From contig NZ_LMRF01000006.1 of the NCBI RefSeq assembly GCF_001424755.1, positions 351,862 to 415,861 of the forward strand: DNA of 64,000 bases, in the 5' to 3' direction. This stretch comes from Marmoricola sp. Leaf446. GTDB taxonomy: Bacteria > Actinomycetota > Actinomycetes > Propionibacteriales > Nocardioidaceae. Below are positions 59,086 through 64,000 of the stretch, in pieces. Within the stretch, counting starts at the first letter, position 1; each line of letters starts with the position of its first letter. The translations under genes were made by a program, and so were the position numbers. A model generated the notes under the pieces. The model was given only the letters and a program-made list of their open reading frames with translations. It made no database searches and was not told the DNA's origin.

Positions 59086-59955
59086 ATGACTACTGGGACT
59101 CCTGCACCCGTCACCGGACCCACCCTCGCCCTGACCGGCGTCACCGGCGCGCTCGGCGGACGCGTCTCCGCGCTGCTCGGCGAGCGCGGCGTCGCCGCCC
59201 GGCTGCTGGCCCGCGACCCCGCCCGCGTCGCCCCGGTCGAGGGCGGGATCCCGGTCCGGTTCACGGGGTACGCCGACCGCGACTCCTGCCTGGCCGCGCT
59301 GCACGGCATCGAGACGCTGCTGATGGTCTCGGGCTCGGAGAGCGCCGACCGGCTCGACCAGCACAGCGCCTTCGTCGACGCGGCCGCCGAGGCCGGGGTG
59401 CGCCACGTCGTCTACACCTCCTTCGTCGGCGCGTCCCCCACCTGCACCTTCACCCTGGGCCGCGACCACCACGCCACCGAGGAGCACCTGCGGGCGTCGG
59501 GGATGACCACGACGTTCCTGCGCGACAACTTCTACCTCGACGTGCTGCCGCTGTTCGCGGGCGAGGAGGGCGTGCTGCGCGGGCCCGCCGGCGAGGGCCG
59601 GGTGGCCGCGGTGGCCCGCGAGGACGTCGCCCGGGTGGCGGCGGCGGTGCTGGCCGACCCCGACGCGCACGCCGGGGCGACGTACGACCTGACCGGGCCG
59701 GAGGCGATCACGCTGGCCGAGGCCGCCGCCGTGATCGGTGCGGCCCAGGGCCGCGAGGTGCGGTTCGAGGACGAGACGGTGGAGGAGGCCTACGCCTCGC
59801 GCCGGGCGTGGGACGCGCCGCAGTGGCAGTACGACGCCTGGGTCAGCACCTACACCGCGATCGCGGCCGGCGAGCTCGAGCAGGTCACCGACCACGTCGA
59901 GCGGCTCACCGGCCGGCCGCCGCTCGACCTCGCCGCGGTCCTCGCCGCCGGGTGA
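59086..59955 (+). CDS. NmrA-type NAD(P)-binding protein (quinone/azo-reductase-like)
   Basis: 289-residue atypical short-chain dehydrogenase. Rossmann start LALTGVTGALGGRVSALL with GxxGxxG, ARLLARDPARV for the NADP adenosine phosphate, and VVYTSFVGASPTCTF. It resembles QorB/NmrA-like proteins that reduce quinones or act as redox sensors; the classical YxxxK active site is absent, as usual in that group. ATG 59086 gives a start consistent with homologues; in-frame ATG/GTG codons upstream lie in the ACAD promoter region. Confidence 0.85.
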   Translation: MTTGTPAPVTGPTLALTGVTGALGGRVSALLGERGVAARLLARDPARVAPVEGGIPVRFTGYADRDSCLAALHGIETLLMVSGSESADRLDQHSAFVDAAAEAGVRHVVYTSFVGASPTCTFTLGRDHHATEEHLRASGMTTTFLRDNFYLDVLPLFAGEEGVLRGPAGEGRVAAVAREDVARVAAAVLADPDAHAGATYDLTGPEAITLAEAAAVIGAAQGREVRFEDETVEEAYASRRAWDAPQWQYDAWVSTYTAIAAGELEQVTDHVERLTGRPPLDLAAVLAAG

Positions 59956-59973
59956 GCTCCCGCCGGCCGGGCC

Positions 59974-61533
59974 TCAGCCGGCGCAGCGCTTCGCGGCCTC
60001 GGCGGTGCAGTAGGTCGTGCCGAGGAACGGCGGGGTGACGACGCCGGCATCGAGCGCGAACCGGCCGGTCATCCCCACCACGGGCAGCGTGCCGCTGATC
60101 ATGGTGCGGTCCGTCACCTCCACGGCCGTCAGCGTCGCCGTCGCGCCGCGCTTCGCGCCGGTGCCGGTGGCGTCGGCGAGCTGGTAGGTCAGGTCGATCA
60201 CCGGACCCTTCGGTCCGGCCAGCCGCTCGGTCACCAGACCGGTCTCGCCGACCACGAGGCTGCGGCGCGGGCCGCGGTAGGCGCCGACGAGGCCCTCGAA
60301 GGTGGGCTCGTCGCGGCTGACCTCGATGCGCTGCTCGACGCCGGCCGCCCGCTCCGCCAGGCGGCCGAGCTCCTCGGTCAGGGCGCCGCGGAGCACGGGC
60401 GCGTCCAGGACGGGGGCCAGCAGCACGCCGGAGGCGGGCACCAGGGTGCCCAGCGCGCCCTCCCCGGCGCAGCCCTCGAGCAGGGCCACGGCGTCCTTGC
60501 CGAGCGCACGGGTGCAGCTGCGCTCGCCCAGCAGGTCGGCGAACAGCTTGCGCGCGGTAGGCGCCCCCTCCACGCCGAAGGCGCGCAGCCGGGCGGAGAG
60601 CGTGGTGGCCAGCGAGCGCAGCGCCTGCACCGAGCGGCCCCGGGCGTCGTCGGTGGCGGTGGCGAGCAGCGTGCTGCCCGGGTCGAGCTCGACGTCGTAC
60701 GACGCGGTGCGGCCCGGCGCCAGCCAGGTGCCCCCCGCGCCACCGCCGCCGCCGACCGCGGCGGACCAGGCGTCCCAGGGGGTGCCCTCGGTGGTGGAGC
60801 CGGTGGTCGCGGGCGCCTCGACCCCGGGCACGCTGACCCGGACCGGCACGCTGCGGGTGTTGGTCAGGCGCAGCGTGCGGCCCTCGCCGACGTCGCCGAA
60901 GCACCAGGCGAGCGTGCTGCGCTTCCAGGACCGGGCGCCGTAGCCGTCCTCGCGGGCCGCCTTCGACCCGACGCAGGACGCGGTGGCCGTCTCGGGGGCC
61001 GGGAGGGCGGGCACGTCGGCCAGGTCCTCGCGCACCGCGTCGAGCACGGCGCGCCGATCCATCGCCAGGACGCCGATGTCGCCCACCTGGGAGACGATCA
61101 GCTCGACGTGGCGTCGCCCGGCGTCGAGGTCGCCCTCGAGGTAGGTCCACGGCTGGTCGGGCGCCGCGCGGCTGACCACGACGACCGGCGTGCCACGCGG
61201 GACGGCGTTGTCCAGCGCCACCCGGACCAGCGTCGGCGCGGCCAACGGCCCGTCGTGGCTGATCCGGTGGACGTCGGAGACGGGGTAGAGCCCCCCGCCG
61301 GGCTCGGGCGCCGACTGCGGGTCCCCGACCGAGAACGCCTCGGGGTCGGGGGCGCCGACGATCTCGACGGCCTGCTCCTCCTCGGCGGCCGGGGTGGTGG
61401 ACGGCGCAGCCGCGGGCAGCTCGGCCGCCTGCGGCTCCGCGTCGGTGGCCCCGCACCCGCCCAGCACCAGGGCGGCCGTCGTCGCTCCCACGAGGACGCG
61501 CCAGGTGGTCGCGCGTCGCCGGTGTGCACCCAT
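59974..61533 (-). CDS. large lipoprotein of unknown function
   Basis: 519-residue predicted lipoprotein: basic N-terminus, hydrophobic stretch and lipobox LVLGGCGAT (Cys ~27), Ala/Pro/Glu linker, then several beta-rich regions, including TLRLTNTRSVPVRVSVPGVEA, which looks like an immunoglobulin-like strand pair. Cys pairs later in the chain (TASCVGS/AWCFGD, RSCTRAL/EGCAGE, TYCTAEAAKRCAG) suggest disulfides in an extracytoplasmic protein. GGAG six bases upstream fixes ATG 61533. I do not recognise a family. Confidence 0.8.
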   Translation of the reverse strand: MGAHRRRATTWRVLVGATTAALVLGGCGATDAEPQAAELPAAAPSTTPAAEEEQAVEIVGAPDPEAFSVGDPQSAPEPGGGLYPVSDVHRISHDGPLAAPTLVRVALDNAVPRGTPVVVVSRAAPDQPWTYLEGDLDAGRRHVELIVSQVGDIGVLAMDRRAVLDAVREDLADVPALPAPETATASCVGSKAAREDGYGARSWKRSTLAWCFGDVGEGRTLRLTNTRSVPVRVSVPGVEAPATTGSTTEGTPWDAWSAAVGGGGGAGGTWLAPGRTASYDVELDPGSTLLATATDDARGRSVQALRSLATTLSARLRAFGVEGAPTARKLFADLLGERSCTRALGKDAVALLEGCAGEGALGTLVPASGVLLAPVLDAPVLRGALTEELGRLAERAAGVEQRIEVSRDEPTFEGLVGAYRGPRRSLVVGETGLVTERLAGPKGPVIDLTYQLADATGTGAKRGATATLTAVEVTDRTMISGTLPVVGMTGRFALDAGVVTPPFLGTTYCTAEAAKRCAG

Positions 61534-61612
61534 GTCGGTCTCCACCGTCGGACGACGGCGCCTTTCCGGACCACCGTACGAGAGTCGGCGCCCGAATTGG
61601 GCGGTTTTCGGA

Positions 61613-62041
61613 TTACCCGTGGAGCTGGTGGTGCTCCTGGGACGACCCGCTGCCGACCTCGATCTTGCGCGGCTTGGCCCGCTCCGCGACCGGGACCACC
61701 AGCCGCAGCACGCCGTCGGCGTAGTCGGCCTGGATCCGGTCGAGGTCGAGGTTGTCCCCCAGGACCAGCTGACGGCTGAACATGCCGCGGCTGCGCTCGG
61801 AGGTCAGCATCTCCCAGTCGCCGTTGCGTGGCAGCCGCTCGGCCCGGACGGTGAGCACGTTGCGCTCGACGTCGAGGTCGATGGTCTCGCGGGCGACGCC
61901 CGGCAGGTCGAACTCGATCACGAACCGGTCGCCCTCGCGCCAGGCGTCCATCGGCATCGCCGCGGGTCGGGTCGCCGTGCCCATCATCTGCTGGGCGAGG
62001 CGGTCGAGGTCACGGAACGGGTCGGTGGTGCGCAGCAACAT
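61613..62041 (-). CDS. Hsp20-family small heat-shock protein
   Basis: 142-residue alpha-crystallin-type chaperone that holds unfolding proteins. Short N-terminal arm ([19 protein letters not shown]), crystallin domain from [27 protein letters not shown] to [23 protein letters not shown], including the A-x-x-x-n-G-v-L motif, then a short His-rich tail. ATG 62041 is fixed by AGGAGG five bases upstream. A strong promoter with an operator-like inverted repeat lies upstream, facing the HspR-like regulator. Confidence 0.94.
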   Translation of the reverse strand: MLLRTTDPFRDLDRLAQQMMGTATRPAAMPMDAWREGDRFVIEFDLPGVARETIDLDVERNVLTVRAERLPRNGDWEMLTSERSRGMFSRQLVLGDNLDLDRIQADYADGVLRLVVPVAERAKPRKIEVGSGSSQEHHQLHG

Positions 62042-62061
62042 CTCTTCCTCCTCGGAGTCGT

Positions 62062-62081
62062 CAGGTCGTCGGGACGACCTG
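62062..62081. promoter_or_regulatory. 20-base perfect palindrome in the hsp20 leader
   Basis: CAGGTCGTC and GACGACCTG flank GG. It lies in the transcribed leader between the promoter and the ribosome binding site, so it could be a second operator or an RNA hairpin affecting translation, for example thermosensing. Confidence 0.5.
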
Positions 62082-62098
62082 TAATGTCTGATACAGGT
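62077..62098. promoter_or_regulatory. operator-like inverted repeat at the hsp20 start site
   Basis: ACCTGTA-N8-TACAGGT: seven-base arms, perfect, immediately downstream of the -10 box and covering the expected transcription start. A dimeric MerR/HspR-type protein bound here would block transcription. It is not the HAIR sequence (CTTGAGT-N7-ACTCAAG) of known HspR. Confidence 0.6.
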
Positions 62099-62128
62099 TT
62101 TATAGATCGACCGAGGTGCTTCTTTCAA
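62099..62128 (-). promoter_or_regulatory. sigma-A promoter of hsp20
   Basis: Minus strand: TTGAAA (62128-62123), 18-base spacer, TATAAA (62104-62099). Near-consensus in both hexamers and unusually AT-rich for this genome; strong promoter expected when not repressed. Confidence 0.75.
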
Positions 62129-62157
62129 GTCCGTCATCCACTTTTCCCGGAGGAGTC

Positions 62158-62460
62158 GTGCCCCGTCCCCCGACCCACCACCGCGGCGTCTACGCGATCT
62201 CGGTGGCCGCCGAGATGGTCGCGATGCAGGTGCAGAACCTGCGGGTCTACGAGCGGCGCGGCCTGCTGCGGCCCGACCGCACCGAGGGCGGGACCCGCCT
62301 GTACAGCGCCGCGGACATCGACACGCTGCACCGCATCCGCGACCTGCTCGCCGAGGGCCTCAACCTGGTGGGCGTCGCCCGCGTGCTCGACCTCGAGGCC
62401 GAGAACGCACGACTGCGGGCACGGCTGGGCTCCCGACCCCGAGCTCGGGGGCACGACTGA
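62158..62460 (+). CDS. MerR/HspR-like transcriptional regulator
   Basis: 100-residue single-domain regulator. [27 protein letters not shown] is the MerR-type helix-turn-helix in the HspR variant, and [26 protein letters not shown] the wing and helix; the final ~15 residues are basic. HspR represses heat-shock genes; divergence from hsp20 strongly suggests this one represses hsp20 and itself. GTG 62158 has GGAGG four bases upstream. Confidence 0.88.
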   Translation: MPRPPTHHRGVYAISVAAEMVAMQVQNLRVYERRGLLRPDRTEGGTRLYSAADIDTLHRIRDLLAEGLNLVGVARVLDLEAENARLRARLGSRPRARGHD

Positions 62461-62524
62461 GGGGGTTGCCGCAGGGCGTGGCGTCGGTCACAGTGGCGGC
62501 CCGTCGTACCCCGCAGGAGGACAC

Positions 62525-64000
62525 GTGTTCCCGGGCACCCACGCCGCCACCACCCCCGACAAGGTCGCCCTGGTGATGGCCGACACCGGTGAGACCCTGA
62601 CCTACGGCGAGCTCGAGGAGCGCTCGGTCCGGCTCGCGCACGTGCTGCGCGACGGCGAGGGCACGGCCGGGTTCGCCGGTCTGACCGTCGGCGACGACGT
62701 GGCGCTGCTGTCGGAGAACTCGCTGCGCTACCACGAGGTCTACTGGGCCGTCCTGCGCAGCGGCCTCTACGTCACCGCGCTCAACCACCACCTCGCGACC
62801 GAGGAGCTGGTCTACATCCTGCGCGACTGCGGCGCGAGGGTGCTGGTCGCGAGCGCCGACCGGCGGGAGCAGGCGCTGGCCCTGGCCGCCGCGGTGCCGG
62901 GCCTGGAGCTGCGGCTGGCCTTCGACGGCGAGGTCGAGGGCTTCGAGGACTACGAGTCGGCGCTGGCCGCCGCCTCCCCCGTGCCGTACGACGACCAGCC
63001 GGCCGGCAACGACATGCTCTACTCCTCCGGCACCACCGGCCACCCCAAGGCGATCCGGCCGAGCCTGCCCGACCGGCAGGTCGACGAGCCCGGCGACCTG
63101 CTGCTGGCGGTGTTCGCGAAGCTCTACGGCTTCGACGGCGAGACCGTCTACCTCTCCCCCGCCCCGCTCTACCACGCCGCACCGCTGCGCTTCGTCGGCA
63201 TGATCACCGCCACCGGCGGCACCGTCGTGGTGATGTCGCGCTTCGACGCCGAGCGCGCGCTGGCGCTGGTGCAGGAGCACCGGGTGACCCACAGCCAGTG
63301 GGTGCCGACGATGTTCGTGCGGATGCTCAAGCTGCCCGAGGAGGTGCGGGCGGCGTACGACGTGTCCTCGCTGCGCGTCGCGATCCACGCCGCCGCGCCG
63401 TGCCCGGTGGAGGTCAAGCAGCGGATGATGGACTGGTGGGGCCCGGTGCTGCACGAGTACTACGCCGCCACCGAGGCCGCCGGCGTCACCCTGGTCGGGC
63501 CGCAGGACTGGCTGCAGCGGCCCGGCACGGTCGGGAGGGCCGGCCTCGGCGTGGTGCACGTCTGCGACGAGTCGACGCCCGACCAGGACGAGGTGCCGAC
63601 CGGCGAAGTCGGGCTGATCTACTTCGAGCGCGAGCAGATGCCGTTCGTCTACCACCACGACCCCGACGCCACCCGCGCCGCGCAGCACCCGCGGCACGAC
63701 ACCTGGGCCACCACCGGCGACATCGGTCGCATCGACGAGGACGGCTTCGTCTACCTCACCGACCGCAAGGCGTTCATGATCATCTCGGGCGGGGCGAACA
63801 TCTATCCCCAGGAGGTCGAGGACGTCCTCACCCTGCACCCCGCCGTCCACGACGTCGCGGTGATCGGCGTGCCCGACGACGACATGGGCGAGGTCGTCAA
63901 GGCGGTCGTCCGACCCGCCGAGGACGCCACCCCCGGGCCCGACCTCGAGGCCGAGCTGATCGGCTACGTCCGCGAGCGCATCGCCCACCTCAAGGCCCCC
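62525..64000 (+). CDS. acyl-CoA synthetase (AMP-forming), 3' end beyond window
   Basis: 492 codons of an ANL-superfamily acyl-CoA/AMP ligase, missing only the last few tens of residues. P-loop motif YSSGTTGHPKAIRP, aromatic YYAATEAAG (A5), TGDIGRIDEDGFVYLTDR (A7/A8 hinge), then the C-terminal domain as far as YVRERIAHLKAP; the catalytic lysine (A10) is beyond the end. Likely a fatty or aromatic acid-CoA ligase. GGAGG four bases before GTG 62525 fixes the start. Confidence 0.93.
   Translation, partial: MFPGTHAATTPDKVALVMADTGETLTYGELEERSVRLAHVLRDGEGTAGFAGLTVGDDVALLSENSLRYHEVYWAVLRSGLYVTALNHHLATEELVYILRDCGARVLVASADRREQALALAAAVPGLELRLAFDGEVEGFEDYESALAAASPVPYDDQPAGNDMLYSSGTTGHPKAIRPSLPDRQVDEPGDLLLAVFAKLYGFDGETVYLSPAPLYHAAPLRFVGMITATGGTVVVMSRFDAERALALVQEHRVTHSQWVPTMFVRMLKLPEEVRAAYDVSSLRVAIHAAAPCPVEVKQRMMDWWGPVLHEYYAATEAAGVTLVGPQDWLQRPGTVGRAGLGVVHVCDESTPDQDEVPTGEVGLIYFEREQMPFVYHHDPDATRAAQHPRHDTWATTGDIGRIDEDGFVYLTDRKAFMIISGGANIYPQEVEDVLTLHPAVHDVAVIGVPDDDMGEVVKAVVRPAEDATPGPDLEAELIGYVRERIAHLKAP

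Noticed and set aside
62042-62157. HAIR element (CTTGAGT-N7-ACTCAAG) for HspR
   Set aside because: The nearest sequence is CTTTCAAGT without the partner arm; a different inverted repeat occupies the start site.

Overview
The window is chromosomal DNA from a high-GC actinobacterium, most likely Nocardioides or a close relative (Propionibacteriales; inferred from gene content, not proven). Coding density is very high, codon third positions are almost all G/C, GTG starts are common and many genes overlap by four bases (ATGA/GTGA). The order secA - winged-helix glycosylase - response regulator - hpf - comF - lpqB - mtrB - mtrA - ahcY - SIS isomerase - Trm112-like - manB - DUF3499 - metallopeptidase-like - whiB2 - fbiA - fbiB - manC - TIGR03089 is the conserved actinobacterial core also found around secA1/mtrA/whiB2/fbiAB in Mycobacterium. 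I saw no rRNA, tRNA, CRISPR array, insertion sequence, phage genes or replication origin. No gene-free stretch exceeds about 210 bases.

Region 1 (1-8.4 kb) is mainly amino-acid catabolism: a truncated large NAD-glutamate dehydrogenase, tryptophan 2,3-dioxygenase and P5C dehydrogenase (pruA), with two DUF2505 proteins and a wax-ester/TAG synthase-like acyltransferase. Region 2 (8.5-15.6 kb) holds poorly characterised envelope-type genes: a lipoprotein plus a roughly ten-helix membrane protein, an orphan CpaE/TadZ-like P-loop protein with a SAF-domain partner, a BldC-like small DNA-binding protein, a LysM protein, an Rv3235-like protein and an acyltransferase-type membrane protein. Region 3 (15.6-36.5 kb) is the core block: protein export (SecA), ribosome hibernation (HPF), MtrAB-LpqB signalling, SAM-cycle AhcY, GDP-mannose supply (ManB, ManC), WhiB2 and F420 biosynthesis (FbiA, FbiB).

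Region 4 (36.5-49.6 kb) is a cell-surface glycan locus on the minus strand: LCP ligase - bimodular GT2 - UDP-galactopyranose mutase - GlfT2-like galactofuranosyltransferase - ABC-2 permease - Wzt-type ATPase, followed by a secreted amidase with FG-GAP repeats, plus a divergent second LCP protein. Together these can make UDP-galactofuranose, polymerise a galactan, export it and attach it to peptidoglycan, a galactan pathway resembling that of mycobacteria. Region 5 (50.6-54.7 kb) is a plus-strand cassette of four different glycosyltransferases, each overlapping the next by four bases, with no transporter; its product is unknown and it is the best candidate here for an undescribed pathway. Region 6 (54.7-64 kb) has two small proteins, a membrane Ser/Thr kinase, an acyl-CoA dehydrogenase/enoyl-CoA hydratase pair, an NmrA-type reductase, a large lipoprotein, a divergent Hsp20/HspR-like pair with a well-formed promoter and operator, and a truncated acyl-CoA synthetase.

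Several genes look leaderless: a TAnnnT-like -10 element lies 6-9 bases before the start codon, including two divergent pairs (30815/30866 and 35690/35730) whose start codons are only 40-50 bases apart. Strong stem-loops separate several convergent or adjacent units.
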